Source of the DNA: Pontibacterium sinense
GTDB taxonomy: Bacteria; Pseudomonadota; Gammaproteobacteria; Pseudomonadales; Balneatricaceae
Direction: 5' to 3'
Assembly (NCBI RefSeq): GCF_015209595.1
Contig: NZ_JADEYS010000011.1
Location: 1 to 64,000 of the forward strand
Length of the DNA: 64,000 nucleotides
The notes below the pieces were generated by a model. That model did no database searches, was not told the origin of the DNA, and saw only the letters and a list, made by a program, of their open reading frames with translations. Shown here in pieces: positions 47,359-56,965 of this stretch. Numbering within the stretch: the stretch's first letter is position 1; each line of letters starts with the position of its first letter. The translations under genes and the position numbers were made by a program.

Positions 47359-47970
47359 ATGGCAACGGTAGAAACGATCAACAATCGATTGGTCCACATC
47401 AACCTGGCGATTCAGGTCGATGAAAAGGAAGAAGTCAGCTCTATCATGATGCGCGAACGTCCTTTCATCGGTGAACTGAATCTGGATATCGACCCTGATA
47501 ATCTCTCCCTACTGATCGCGGTCGGAGAGGTCATGGGCGTATCTCAGCCTCTGACCGTGAGCCGTATTTCGTGCATAGGCAAGCTTGCGATCCTCTGGCT
47601 GGACCTGAATCGCTGGTTGGTACTGCCGCCGCCTGGCAGCCACATGTCGGTAAAACACGCGCTGCAGGATACCTTCGGGCAAGATATTCAGTTTCATACT
47701 GAAGGTGAGCTGATGCATGCGGAATTAACCGAAGCCGCTGTGCGCTACCTGCTGGAAAGCGATAACACACGCGAAGTTCACGTACAGGCAGATCGCCGTC
47801 GCGAAGACAGTCAGAACCGTTTGCAGCAGGAAGGTGTCACGATCATGTCGCCGTGCGATCAGCGTGAATATGACATTCTGGTCCGCGACCACTGTGCCGA
47901 ACGTTTATGGCAGTGGCTGAGCCAGCATCACCCGGAGCAGACGCCTCATAATCTGGCGGCCAACGGCTAA
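47359..47970 (+). CDS. sarcosine oxidase gamma subunit-like protein
   Basis: The 203-residue protein resembles SoxG, the GcvT-related small subunit of heterotetrameric sarcosine oxidase: TVSRISCIGKLAILWLDLNRWLVLPP matches its central signature, where glycine-cleavage-type proteins have WLGPDEWLL. The expected SoxA, SoxB and SoxD subunits are absent from this locus. It starts 1 nt after the lipA stop and has GGAGG, so it is co-translated with lipA. It may be a scaffold or a C1-transfer helper in glycine cleavage. The link is inferred from position; the match is moderate. Confidence 0.65.
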   Translation: MATVETINNRLVHINLAIQVDEKEEVSSIMMRERPFIGELNLDIDPDNLSLLIAVGEVMGVSQPLTVSRISCIGKLAILWLDLNRWLVLPPPGSHMSVKHALQDTFGQDIQFHTEGELMHAELTEAAVRYLLESDNTREVHVQADRRREDSQNRLQQEGVTIMSPCDQREYDILVRDHCAERLWQWLSQHHPEQTPHNLAANG

Positions 47971-48001
47971 AACGGACTGCGAATCAGAGCTAAGGAAAAC
48001 T

Positions 48002-48928
48002 ATGTCGATCTATACGGTTGTTGAACATCCTCAACTTGAAGCGTATCTGGAACAATACTCGATTGGTTCGCTGATCAGCTTTCAGGGGATCGAAGCCGGT
48101 GTCGAAAACACCAACTATTTTGTCACGACAACCAGCGGCGAGTATGTACTCACGCTGGTTGAGTCGGTAACAGCGGAAAAGCTGCCGTTTATTCTGGGTT
48201 ATGTCGCTCACCTCTCAGAACGAAACATTGCGGTAGCACAGCCCATTCTGAACCGTCAGGGTGAATTGTTTGGCAGCCTTAACGAACGCCCCGCCGTGTT
48301 CATGCGACGTTTGAAAGGCGCGCCACTCGACATCCCCAATCAAGTACAGTGCAGCGTGATTGGTCACACTCTTGCGGCCAGCCATCAGGCATCTGCTGAG
48401 CTGGCACACGATGAATTTCAGCACATCTATCAGTGGTGCAGCGAAGTCAGCGCACGCGTATTACCTGAACTGAACGATGCAGACAAACATCTGCTGCAAG
48501 AATCAGTCCTCGCGGCCGGAATGATCCCGTGGGCACATCTGCCACAAGGTCCTATCCATGCAGACCTGTTTCCAGACAATGCCCTCTTTGACGGTGATTC
48601 ACTGGCGGGACTGATTGACTTCTACCATGCCTGCTCAGCCCCCTACCTCTATGATCTGGCAGTCACCCTCAACGCCTGGTGTTATGACGAACAACAGCAG
48701 CATTACGATACGGACAAAGCATCGACGCTGCTCAATAGCTACAACGCAGTGCGAGTGCTGGACGACGAAGAGCAGCAATGGCTGAAAGCGATGCAGAGAG
48801 TCGCTGCGTTGCGTTTTTGGTTGTCCCGTTTGCGCGATAAGCTATTCCCTAAGGACGGTGAATTGATCACCGTGAAGGACCCGAACGGTAAAAAACAATT
48901 GCTTGAGCACCTCATTAAAGACCAATAA
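48002..48928 (+). CDS. thrB: homoserine kinase ThrB (aminoglycoside-phosphotransferase type)
   Basis: The enzyme phosphorylates homoserine for threonine synthesis. The 308-residue protein has the ChoK/APH-like fold: a glycine-rich loop analogue GVENTNYFVTT, the catalytic GPIHADLFPDNALF (His-x-Asp, Asn) and GLIDFYHACSAPYLYDLA. It is the non-GHMP homoserine kinase used by pseudomonads and other marine bacteria. It is the last gene of the plus-strand glycine island arm, 31 nt after the SoxG-like gene, and ends with a strong terminator. Confidence 0.9.
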   Translation: MSIYTVVEHPQLEAYLEQYSIGSLISFQGIEAGVENTNYFVTTTSGEYVLTLVESVTAEKLPFILGYVAHLSERNIAVAQPILNRQGELFGSLNERPAVFMRRLKGAPLDIPNQVQCSVIGHTLAASHQASAELAHDEFQHIYQWCSEVSARVLPELNDADKHLLQESVLAAGMIPWAHLPQGPIHADLFPDNALFDGDSLAGLIDFYHACSAPYLYDLAVTLNAWCYDEQQQHYDTDKASTLLNSYNAVRVLDDEEQQWLKAMQRVAALRFWLSRLRDKLFPKDGELITVKDPNGKKQLLEHLIKDQ

Positions 48929-48946
48929 GTCGGTATGAAGCGCCCA

Positions 48947-48987
48947 TAAAAAACGGCAGGTCACTAATATAGTGCCTGCCGTTTTTT
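48947..48987 (+). terminator. terminator of the gcvT-thrB transcript
   Basis: The stem AAACGGCAGG/CCTGCCGTTT with extra CACT/AGTG pairing is followed by T6. Confidence 0.93.
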
Positions 48988-49023
48988 GTTTATCAGTTCT
49001 TCAGTGAGCCGTTCGGCTGAACA

Positions 49024-49761
49024 TTAAGATCGCACCTTACAGTCAGACCAGATCTGGAATGGATCTTGCCCCTGACCGCCATCGCTGGATTCGTCACACT
49101 CAACCACGACAGGTTCTGGCTTGGGTTCCGGCTTAGAGTCACCAATACTCAACATCGCCGGGCGCTCATCCGTCAGACGAAACGCGGTCGCGCCGCGCTC
49201 CATTTCAAAGTACTTTCCAGGGTCCAGATCAGCACCACCCACAGGGGTATCGATAACAATTCCGCCCTGATCCACACCACCCGCGACCCCTTGAATCACC
49301 TTGTTCTTCTCAGAACAACGTCGATCACAGAGATAAATTTCATATTCAGTTCCCCGAATACCAATTGTGGCTAAAACGGTCTGGAAGCGATAACGATCCG
49401 GGTCCGCTTTACCAATCTTTCCGCTGATCGTGCGCAAACCACCGCGCATCAATTGAAACACTGCAACCCCATCCTCCGGTTGCTCTTCTCGGTAGCGATA
49501 ACGCGACAGCTGCAACTTGGAATCCGGTTTCAGATTGATGGTAGAGCCATCGTTAAAGCGGATATGCAGTCGCCCACGTTTACTCGTCAGCAATCGCTCT
49601 TTCTCAAATACGACAGAATCACGCTTAAGCGTTCGCATTTCACCACGCAGATTCTCAGCATGGTTTTCACCCAAGCTCAGAATGACACGGCCGATAGCCT
49701 CATCTGCAAAGACATTGAATGAGGTTGCCAACGTCAGCAACAGCACCACTATACGTAACAC
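49024..49761 (-). CDS. FecR domain-containing protein
   Basis: The approximately 245-residue protein has an N-terminal signal peptide (VLRIVVLLLTLATSFNVFADEA) and a FecR-type domain (about 25-170). Visible is the fold segment GRLHIRFNDGSTINLKPDSKLQLSRY, and a later TIGIRGTEYEIY. These domains act as periplasmic scaffolds or transmembrane regulators. It has no second transmembrane segment, so it is probably a soluble periplasmic or surface protein rather than an anti-sigma factor. GTG 49761 is chosen because GGGAG lies 7 nt upstream and a signal peptide follows. Confidence 0.75.
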   Translation of the reverse strand: MLRIVVLLLTLATSFNVFADEAIGRVILSLGENHAENLRGEMRTLKRDSVVFEKERLLTSKRGRLHIRFNDGSTINLKPDSKLQLSRYRYREEQPEDGVAVFQLMRGGLRTISGKIGKADPDRYRFQTVLATIGIRGTEYEIYLCDRRCSEKNKVIQGVAGGVDQGGIVIDTPVGGADLDPGKYFEMERGATAFRLTDERPAMLSIGDSKPEPKPEPVVVECDESSDGGQGQDPFQIWSDCKVRS

Positions 49762-49836
49762 CTTGTTTCTCCCTGTAATGTCCAGTACCGCTGGAGTAGC
49801 TCTAACCTTATCAGGCTTGCACATCAGCAACCACTA

Positions 49837-51852
49837 TTAGACTCCGTGCTTCAGCTTCTCTAACTGATCACGGTAGTGTGCCGCCAACTCAAACTCCAGA
49901 TTTTTCGCAGCTTCATACATCTTATCTTCCAGCTCAGTCATCGCTTTCACTTGCTGTGCCGGACTCATGGATGCAGGATCAACGCTATAATCACCCGCCT
50001 TATCCGCAACCTTCTTCGCTGCTTTCGCCGCTTTTCGACCCGGAATGGTAGACGCCCCTTCCATGATGTCAGCCACCGACTTCTTGATGCCTTTCGGCAC
50101 AATGCCATGCTCTTTGTTATGCGCCAGCTGCTTCTCACGACGACGTTCTGTCTCATCCATCGCTCGCTGCATCGATCCGGTGATTTTGTCTGCGTACAAA
50201 ATTGCACGGCCGTTGACGTTACGCGCTGCTCGACCGATAGTCTGGATCATCGACGTATCCGAGCGCAGGAAACCTTCTTTATCAGCATCCAGAATCGTTA
50301 CCAGTGAAACCTCTGGCATATCGATACCTTCTCGCAACAAGTTGATCCCCACCAGCACATCAAACACCCCGGTCCGCAAATCACGGATGATCTCTACACG
50401 CTCCACGGTGTCGATATCGGAATGCAGATAGCGTACTTTCACGCCATGCTCATCCAGATAGTCAGTCAGATCTTCCGCCATCCGTTTGGTGAGGACAGTG
50501 ACAACCACACGCTCCTTGTTCGCCACGACTTTGTTAATTTCGGACAACAGGTCATCAACCTGTGTCGTAGCCGGACGGATCTCAACAACGGGATCAACCA
50601 ATCCGGTCGGACGCACGACCTGCTCTGCTACATGTTGCTGATTGGCTTTTTCGTATTTGCTCGGCGTCGCCGACACAAAAATCATCTGCGGAGAGGTCTC
50701 CTCCCACTCCTCAAACTTCATCGGACGGTTATCCAACGCAGACGGCAAACGGAAGCCGTATTCGACCAGTGTTTCTTTACGGCTGCGGTCACCTCGGTAC
50801 ATCGCCCCGATCTGAGGGACGGTGACATGAGACTCATCAATCACCAGCAGGGCGTTGTCCGGCAGATAATCAAACAATGTGGGCGGTGCCTGGCCCGAAT
50901 CCCGACCCGACAGGTAGCGGGAGTAGTTCTCAATCCCGGAGCAATATCCTAGCTCCCGGATCATCTCCATATCGTACATCGTGCGCTGCTCAAGGCGCTG
51001 AGCCTCAACCAGTTTATCGTGATCGCGTAGTTGCTTAAGACGATCATGCAGCTCATCGCTGATCTTATCCACAGCCGCCAGCAAGGTTTCGCGCGGTGTC
51101 ACATAGTGAGATTTTGGATAGACCGTTGCACGTGGCACTTTGCGTAGAACTTCTCCCGTCAACGGATCGAAGTAACTCAGCTGCTCGACTTCATCATCGA
51201 ACAGTTCGATACGCAGGGCTTCTTTTTCTGATTCCGCCGGAAAGACATCAATCACATCCCCCCGTACCCGATACGTACCACGATGCAGCTCGATATCATT
51301 GCGTGTGTATTGCAGCTCGGCCAGACGGCGCAGGACTGCACGCTGATCGATCATATCGCCGCGATCAATATGCAGCATCATGCCAAGGTACAGTTTAGGG
51401 TCACCCAAACCGTATATCGCAGAGACCGTTGCGACGATGATCGCATCATCCCGCTCCAACAACGCCTTGGTTGCCGAAAGCCGCATCTGCTCTATGTGGT
51501 CATTGATAGAGGCGTCTTTTTCAATAAACGTATCAGATGAGGCGACATAGGCCTCCGGCTGGTAGTAATCGTAATAAGACACAAAATACTCAACCGAGTT
51601 GTCCGGAAAAAACTCCCTGAACTCCCCGTACAGCTGAGCCGCCAGCGTTTTGTTATGCGCCATGATAATGGTGGGACGCTGCACCTGAGCGATCACATTG
51701 GCGATGGTGAATGTTTTACCGGAGCCTGTGACCCCGAGCAATGTCTGGGAGGCTAATCCAGCTTCAATACCATCCACCAACTCAGCAATAGCCGTTGGCT
51801 GATCGCCTGCGGGTTCAAAACTGGAATGGACCTTAAATCGCTCTTTCATCAT
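49837..51852 (-). CDS. uvrB: excinuclease ABC subunit B
   Basis: UvrB is the damage-verifying helicase of nucleotide excision repair. The 671-residue protein shows [14 protein letters not shown] (Walker A), the beta-hairpin region [34 protein letters not shown], the SATPSKYE motif, [18 protein letters not shown] and a C-terminal UVR domain ([24 protein letters not shown]). No convincing LexA box was found in the upstream region. Confidence 0.97.
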   Translation of the reverse strand: MMKERFKVHSSFEPAGDQPTAIAELVDGIEAGLASQTLLGVTGSGKTFTIANVIAQVQRPTIIMAHNKTLAAQLYGEFREFFPDNSVEYFVSYYDYYQPEAYVASSDTFIEKDASINDHIEQMRLSATKALLERDDAIIVATVSAIYGLGDPKLYLGMMLHIDRGDMIDQRAVLRRLAELQYTRNDIELHRGTYRVRGDVIDVFPAESEKEALRIELFDDEVEQLSYFDPLTGEVLRKVPRATVYPKSHYVTPRETLLAAVDKISDELHDRLKQLRDHDKLVEAQRLEQRTMYDMEMIRELGYCSGIENYSRYLSGRDSGQAPPTLFDYLPDNALLVIDESHVTVPQIGAMYRGDRSRKETLVEYGFRLPSALDNRPMKFEEWEETSPQMIFVSATPSKYEKANQQHVAEQVVRPTGLVDPVVEIRPATTQVDDLLSEINKVVANKERVVVTVLTKRMAEDLTDYLDEHGVKVRYLHSDIDTVERVEIIRDLRTGVFDVLVGINLLREGIDMPEVSLVTILDADKEGFLRSDTSMIQTIGRAARNVNGRAILYADKITGSMQRAMDETERRREKQLAHNKEHGIVPKGIKKSVADIMEGASTIPGRKAAKAAKKVADKAGDYSVDPASMSPAQQVKAMTELEDKMYEAAKNLEFELAAHYRDQLEKLKHGV

Positions 51853-52210
51853 CTCAACTCAAACGGAATCAACTGGCCATTATAACCTGATCACTGACGC
51901 TCTGCTGTTACGAAATACTCAGCCAGTTCAATACCGACAAATACGCCCACACAGCGCGTTACACATCGATACACAAGTTTCGTTTTGGAACCATCCGCCC
52001 ACTTATACGAAAAATTGTTACTTTTCTGTACAGAATGCTTAAAGACGCAACTTGAATCCGGTATAATTTTCCGGCTAAAAAATTACCGCTGAGCCTTGGA
52101 CTGCGCGCCCCTAACCTATAATTCTGCGCAGCCAGGCGAACCGAAATGCATTAACTATACTTCAGCGGCTCCCTATAAAAGTCATGGGATCTCTCAAGAG
52201 GAACTTAGGA
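51853..52210. other. divergent promoter region uvrB/aspartate aminotransferase
   Basis: About 360 nt. It has two -10-like TATAAT boxes for the plus gene (52059-52064 and 52119-52124). A short palindrome TTCTGTACAGAA (52024-52035) is present. No tRNA or known RNA is seen. Confidence 0.5.
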
Positions 52211-53398
52211 TTGGACGTTCAACTTTCAGACCGCGTCAATAACATCAAACCTTCACCTACGCTGGCGGTAACCAACCGTGCGGCTGAACTGCGCGCGGCA
52301 GGTAAGAACATTATTGGCCTGGGTGCAGGCGAGCCAGACTTTGATACGCCTGAGCATATCAAAGCCGCAGCAATTAACGCGCTGCAGAACGGTTTTACCA
52401 AATACACAGCCGTGGACGGCACCCCAGCCCTGAAGACAGCCATTATTGAGAAGCTGAAGGGAGACAATGATCTCTCTTACGCACCAAACCAGATTCTGGT
52501 GTCCTGTGGCGGTAAACAGAGTTTCTTTAACCTGTCTCTGGCATTGCTGAACGAAGGCGACGAAGTCGTTATCCCAGCACCGTATTGGGTGTCTTACCCT
52601 GATATGGTGAAAGTGGCTGACGGCGTCCCTGTGATTGTGACAACAACACAAGAACAGCGCTTTAAAATGACACCTGAGCAGCTGGAAGCAGCGATCACCG
52701 ACAAAACACGTCTGGTCGTTCTGAACAGCCCATCCAACCCAACCGGTGTGGCTTACACGCACGCGGAACTGGTTGCATTGGCGGACGTACTGAAAAAGTA
52801 CCCGAATGTTCTGGTCGCAACCGATGACATGTACGAACACATCCGCTTTACCGATGAACCGTTCTGCAACATCGTGATGGCATGCCCTGAGCTATACGAC
52901 CGTACCATCGTACTGAACGGCGTATCTAAAGCGTACTCCATGACCGGCTGGCGTATCGGTTATGCAGCGGGCCCACAGAAGCTGATCGGCGCGATGAAGA
53001 AAATTCAGTCTCAGAGCACCTCTAACCCGACCTCAATTGCACAAGTTGCAGCACAGGCCGCACTGGAAGGTTCTCAGGATTGTGTTGCAGAGATGGTAAA
53101 AGCCTTCTCTGAACGTCACGACTACGTGATCAAAACGCTGAACGAAATCGACGGTGTTGATTGCATCCCAGCTGACGGCACATTCTATGCGTTCCCAAGT
53201 TTCCAGCAGGTTATCGACAACGATGATCGCTTTGAAGACGACATTGCCCTGGCCGAGTTCCTGTTGAACGAAGCAGGTGTTGCACTGGTACCGGGTTCAG
53301 CCTTCGGTGCTCCGGGTAACATGCGTTTGTCTTTTGCGACCAGCCTGGACATTCTGGAAGACGCACTGACTCGCATCAAGAACGCACTGGCAGCTTAA
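52211..53398 (+). CDS. pyridoxal-phosphate aspartate/prephenate aminotransferase
   Basis: The 395-residue class I aminotransferase interconverts aspartate and 2-oxoglutarate with oxaloacetate and glutamate. Landmarks are SDRVNNIKPSPTLAVTNRAAELRAAGKNIIGLGAGEPDFDTPEHI, the aspartate-type substrate pocket NSPSNPTGVAYT, the PLP-lysine motif GVSKAYSMTGWRIGYAAGP, and the C-terminal RLSFATS. This is the 1-beta/alpha-type AAT of alpha- and gammaproteobacteria. TTG 52211 (sequence DVQLSDRVN follows) is chosen because GAGGA precedes it by about 8 nt and homology begins there; ATG 52184 is an alternative. Confidence 0.92.
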   Translation: MDVQLSDRVNNIKPSPTLAVTNRAAELRAAGKNIIGLGAGEPDFDTPEHIKAAAINALQNGFTKYTAVDGTPALKTAIIEKLKGDNDLSYAPNQILVSCGGKQSFFNLSLALLNEGDEVVIPAPYWVSYPDMVKVADGVPVIVTTTQEQRFKMTPEQLEAAITDKTRLVVLNSPSNPTGVAYTHAELVALADVLKKYPNVLVATDDMYEHIRFTDEPFCNIVMACPELYDRTIVLNGVSKAYSMTGWRIGYAAGPQKLIGAMKKIQSQSTSNPTSIAQVAAQAALEGSQDCVAEMVKAFSERHDYVIKTLNEIDGVDCIPADGTFYAFPSFQQVIDNDDRFEDDIALAEFLLNEAGVALVPGSAFGAPGNMRLSFATSLDILEDALTRIKNALAA

Positions 53399-53413
53399 TC
53401 CCCTGCTCGCGAT

Positions 53414-53444
53414 AAAAAATACCCGCTTCGGCGGGTATTTTTTT
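53414..53444 (+). terminator. terminator of the aspartate aminotransferase gene
   Basis: The stem AATACCCGC-TTCG-GCGGGTATT is followed by T6, 15 nt after the stop. Confidence 0.94.
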
Positions 53445-53634
53445 GTCTGAACCAACCGTTTCTGCCCCTGAGCCTTTGACGTATTCAGAAGTTGAATCCG
53501 ATCAAAGGTGACACTGATCATGCCCTCGTACAACCACCAACACCCCAGAACCTTTGTATCAGGTAGTACTGGGCTATACTTTGTGTACTTTCGTAAGGAT
53601 GAAACCAACTAGCAACAGACACTGGAGGTGAGGG

Positions 53635-54156
53635 ATGAAACGTCTCGTATTCCTCGCGCCAACACTGGAGCAGGCGCAACACGTGGTTGAAGACCTTCGT
53701 AAGATGGGTATCGAAGATGAAAAGATGCATGTGGTCGCGAAAGACCATCAGATGCTGAAAGATGCCCATATTCATGAAGCGACAGAGATGGAAACTTCAG
53801 AACTGGAAACGGATATGGACTGGGGTATGGTCGGTGGTGGAACCGTCGGCGTTATCGCAGGTCTGGCCGTTCTGGGGAGTGCCCCCTTCGGATTAATACT
53901 GGGTGGTGGCACATTGCTAACCCTCAGTTTACTGGGGATTGGCTTTGGCGGATGGCTGGGAAAAATGATCGGTGAAGGCACACCCAATGCACTGATTGAA
54001 AAATACGAACATGCGTTGGATGACGGTCAGATCGTCATGATGATTGATATACCGGCAGAACGCCTGCCAGAATTTCATCATATGATCCGAGGACATTGTC
54101 CAAAAGCCCTGATCGAATCCGTTCATATTTTCCACGATGATCCGTTAGCTGCGTAA
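53635..54156 (+). CDS. glycine-zipper membrane protein (DUF1269-like)
   Basis: The 173-residue protein has a soluble N-terminal part (KRLVFLAPTLEQAQHVVEDLRKMGI) that recalls the start of DUF1269 proteins. A central hydrophobic Gly-rich segment (about 62-118: GMVGGGTVGVIAGLAVLGSAPFGLILGGGTLLTLSLLGIGFGGWLGKMIG) looks like a glycine-zipper pair of helices. An acidic-histidine C-terminus follows. The N- and C-terminal parts resemble a dimerisation domain. GGAGG precedes the ATG at 53635. Function is unknown, possibly stress-related. Confidence 0.68.
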   Translation: MKRLVFLAPTLEQAQHVVEDLRKMGIEDEKMHVVAKDHQMLKDAHIHEATEMETSELETDMDWGMVGGGTVGVIAGLAVLGSAPFGLILGGGTLLTLSLLGIGFGGWLGKMIGEGTPNALIEKYEHALDDGQIVMMIDIPAERLPEFHHMIRGHCPKALIESVHIFHDDPLAA

Positions 54157-54221
54157 ACAACCACAGCATCAGGCTGTCTAACCGATTTGAATAAAATCAC
54201 ACCGGAAATCTCTTTCCGAAG

Positions 54222-54255
54222 AAAAAAGGGCCGCGTTAGAACGTGGCCCTTTTTA
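54222..54255. terminator. bidirectional terminator
   Basis: AAAAAGGGCCgCGT/ACGtGGCCCTTTTT lies between convergent genes. Confidence 0.9.
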
Positions 54256-54275
54256 ACATCTTTAACAGTATGACC

Positions 54276-54860
54276 TCAGCGCGCCAGCCCCGGCGGTGTG
54301 CTTATCCGCATCTGATGCATTCGAAAACGTAAGAAATCCACCTGCGGATGGTACTGCTGGATATGCTGAATATCCCTTTCAGCAGCGCCTTTCACCTGCA
54401 CCGCAACGGCTGCAGCACCCGCTTCGAGAATGAGCTGATTCCCTGTATCCAGGTTGAGCTCACCGGCATAGGTCAATCGTCCCGGATAAACCCGAAAACG
54501 AATATCGAGAGGTACGGATGATTCACGCGTCGTTAACCACCGTTGAAGCTGCCATTTGGTAATACGGTAGTCCCCTGCGGGCAATTCAATAAACGTCAGA
54601 TTGCCATCTATATCTCTATAATCACTGCGAATCGTCCCATCCTGATCAGCCTTCATCGCCATGATACCGGTTAGGTCTCCATCAATCTGCTCGTAACGAT
54701 AGGCCACCTTCCAGGGATCAATCCCAGACTTGGTCAACGCAATGACAGCCACACCAACATCCTGCTTACTTGAAGCAGATATCTCAGGGACAATATCGCT
54801 CGTTGAACAACTGGTCGTTACTGCCATAACGAACACTAAGCAGATCAACCTGATCAGCAT
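54276..54860 (-). CDS. hypothetical lipoprotein, 194 aa
   Basis: The precursor begins MLIRLICLVFVMAVTTSCSTS, with lipobox TTSC (Cys18). The mature domain is beta-rich, with strands such as GVAVIALTKSGIDPWKVAYRYE and DGNLTFIELPAGDYRITKWQLQRW; the second recalls carboxypeptidase-regulatory-like folds. No family was recognised. ATG 54860 is chosen because the upstream TTG at 54887 would add a polar stretch in front of the signal. It is monocistronic behind a shared terminator. Confidence 0.62.
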   Translation of the reverse strand: MLIRLICLVFVMAVTTSCSTSDIVPEISASSKQDVGVAVIALTKSGIDPWKVAYRYEQIDGDLTGIMAMKADQDGTIRSDYRDIDGNLTFIELPAGDYRITKWQLQRWLTTRESSVPLDIRFRVYPGRLTYAGELNLDTGNQLILEAGAAAVAVQVKGAAERDIQHIQQYHPQVDFLRFRMHQMRISTPPGLAR

Positions 54861-54943
54861 AAAAAGACCCACCCTGTCAGTAAACAAACGCTCATTACCT
54901 TAGCCGAAATTCGAGTTCGGGAACATGGTTTTAAACCTCCTGT

Positions 54944-55747
54944 CTACTGATTGTCCCGCTGCTTTTCGCAAGGATGCCTAGGCAACATAACCGGTCCTCT
55001 TTGCCACTCGCTTATCCTTTCCACCACCCAGATAGGATCATCATGCGTCAGGTCATGGCCTGCCGTTGGGTGCTGATACAACACCGTGCCGAATACTGCT
55101 GCAATCTGGGAAGAACATTGTGGAGACACAAGGCGGTCGTGTTCTGCAGCCAATACCAAAGCATTGTGGGTCAGCTGATTGCCCGATGCAGGCAAATGGT
55201 AACGAGCTGCCGCAATGAGCTGATGAATGATGTTCCGACGCATGACCGGACACTCTCGTTGATACCGCAACCACTGGCTGAGCATCGATTCCTGATCATC
55301 GCGTACATTGCATGTCAGTTTGTAGATCTGTTCTTCGCGGTTTTCCACCGAGGTTAAAAACGCTCTCACCATATTCAGCCAGACTCGCCAACGTACACGT
55401 TGCCAGATAGGATTCAATTCAGCCAAACTGCTGTTGATCAGCACCAGCCCAGAAATTTCATCGGGATAACGCAGGGCCCAATCGGTCGCCACCATACCTC
55501 CCATCGACAGCCCTAAAACATAGACAGGGCCATTGCTGGTATGCTGGGCACGAACAACATCCGTAATGCTGGTAATCCGCGCTGGACTATTCTGCTCACA
55601 CAAACGTCCGTTCCCCGGCAAATCAATACATTGAATATCGCTGCAAGGCCGTGACTGAGCTAACAGCTCGGTGAAGCCCCCCCAGTGACGACATTCACGG
55701 GTTAAACCTCTTAGCAGCACCCAACGTTCCAGAGTTTGATTAACCAT
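54944..55747 (-). CDS. alpha/beta hydrolase
   Basis: The 267-residue protein has an alpha/beta-hydrolase fold with the nucleophile elbow GLSMGGMVATDWALRYP (catalytic Ser about 88), Asp in LVLAAEHDRLVSP, and His in PTAGHDLTHDDP. ATG 55747 overlaps the end of the upstream M14 peptidase gene by 8 nt (stop at 55740), so translation is coupled. The substrate is not predictable. Paired with the peptidase-like gene it could act on an amide or ester conjugate. Confidence 0.82.
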   Translation of the reverse strand: MVNQTLERWVLLRGLTRECRHWGGFTELLAQSRPCSDIQCIDLPGNGRLCEQNSPARITSITDVVRAQHTSNGPVYVLGLSMGGMVATDWALRYPDEISGLVLINSSLAELNPIWQRVRWRVWLNMVRAFLTSVENREEQIYKLTCNVRDDQESMLSQWLRYQRECPVMRRNIIHQLIAAARYHLPASGNQLTHNALVLAAEHDRLVSPQCSSQIAAVFGTVLYQHPTAGHDLTHDDPIWVVERISEWQRGPVMLPRHPCEKQRDNQ

Positions 55748-56816
55748 ACCAATCCTTGATCGCATTGATTTGGTAATGCGACCGCTGCTTACCTGTGGGC
55801 AACCAAGCAGAAGATGACCGTACTGCACGCATCATAAATTCAAGCAGCAGGTGATGGCGGCGCATGGCACGCTGATGACGATGGGGTACCAAAGGGTTAA
55901 ATAAACCGCTAAACGAGGTCAGCTGGCGTGGGTTTTTCTTCACCCAAAGCCACGATCCGATCTCCAACGTCAGGGGCAAAAAGGTGCGTTCAGGATGATT
56001 CAGTGAGCGTAGATAGAGATAATCCCAAAGATCCCCATGAGAGATATAGTGATCAAACTGAGGCTCCATCAGATAATTGTGATGGGGGTAAGTCTCGTCG
56101 AGTAGCTGGCTCAACGCCGCCAATTCCGCCAGATGTTCCAACGGTTCTGTTGAGCCTGCGTACGGAAACCAAAGTCGATCTCGAACCCCAAAGCCGGAAT
56201 GCACATCCAGCACCAGGCTAAAATCTGCGGGGAACAACTGCTGCTCCACCAGTGTGCAGAGCGCCAGCGCTTCAGGTTGCATTGGCTCTCCCTCCGCTCC
56301 GCGAAACCATGGCAGATGGTGACTGATACGTTGTCCCCCCACCATCCAGGCAGGGTCATCCCGCGCGTCCAACGGTGCATTGCGCATCAGATCAACGCCA
56401 TTACCATTGCTACGCCAGCCCCGTGCCATCCCCACCGGATTCAACAGCGGTAAGAACACCAATCGCAAATGCTTTAACTCTTCCTGCAATCCGGTATCCC
56501 AATGCAGGCGTCGACATAGATTCTCCAGAAACACCAACAGGATCTGGCTTCCGATACGCTCTACACCGTGGACACCGCCCACCAGAGCGATCACCGGCAC
56601 TTCTGCGGCCCTGCTGCCTAACGTCAGCGCGTACACCGGAAAAACCTGATTATCGCTGACGACCTGAGTGACAACATCAATCCGTAGATGCTGCTCATGA
56701 ACCGATATCAGCTGTTCCAACCGAAACAACTCCGGCAGATAACGAAGGCAATAATCATAGTAGCGTTGCGGCTCAACATCAGACCCTACGGTCCTGGCAT
56801 CAACCTGCGTATCCAT
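55740..56816 (-). CDS. M14 family zinc carboxypeptidase-like protein
   Basis: The 358-residue protein has the M14 metal motif: H-x-x-E in VGGVHGVERIG (about residue 85-95) and the third His ligand in VLDVHSGFG. The conserved RGWRSNGNGVDLMRN segment supplies the substrate-binding Arg and Asn. The catalytic Glu is near the C-terminus (LTLEIGSW). It belongs with DUF2817/succinylglutamate desuccinylase-like M14 peptidases. ATG 56816 is chosen with CAGGTGAG upstream; GTG 56825 is possible. It overlaps the alpha/beta hydrolase gene by 8 nt. Confidence 0.82.
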   Translation of the reverse strand: MDTQVDARTVGSDVEPQRYYDYCLRYLPELFRLEQLISVHEQHLRIDVVTQVVSDNQVFPVYALTLGSRAAEVPVIALVGGVHGVERIGSQILLVFLENLCRRLHWDTGLQEELKHLRLVFLPLLNPVGMARGWRSNGNGVDLMRNAPLDARDDPAWMVGGQRISHHLPWFRGAEGEPMQPEALALCTLVEQQLFPADFSLVLDVHSGFGVRDRLWFPYAGSTEPLEHLAELAALSQLLDETYPHHNYLMEPQFDHYISHGDLWDYLYLRSLNHPERTFLPLTLEIGSWLWVKKNPRQLTSFSGLFNPLVPHRHQRAMRRHHLLLEFMMRAVRSSSAWLPTGKQRSHYQINAIKDWYG

Positions 56817-56929
56817 CTGACTCACCTGAAACGTTCAAGAAGCAGAAGCAAAAGAACCTGACTACAGTTTAGCCAAGCCTCACCTCGTTAAGGTGAACTA
56901 TTGACAGACATTAAAGCAAAACACAGTAA

Positions 56930-56949
56930 TGATATTGATAATCACTTTT
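56930..56949. promoter_or_regulatory. Fur box upstream of the fagA-like gene
   Basis: TGATATTGATAATCACTTTT matches the Fur 19-mer GATAATGATAATCATTATC at 15 positions. It overlaps the downstream end of a promoter-like TTGACA (56901) and lies 16 nt before the fagA-like start. Confidence 0.78.
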
Positions 56950-56965
56950 ATTTATATTTAATGAA

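Noticed and set aside
52024-52035. TTCTGTACAGAA as a LexA box for uvrB
   Set aside because: The spacing does not fit CTGT-N8-ACAG, so SOS control is not supported.
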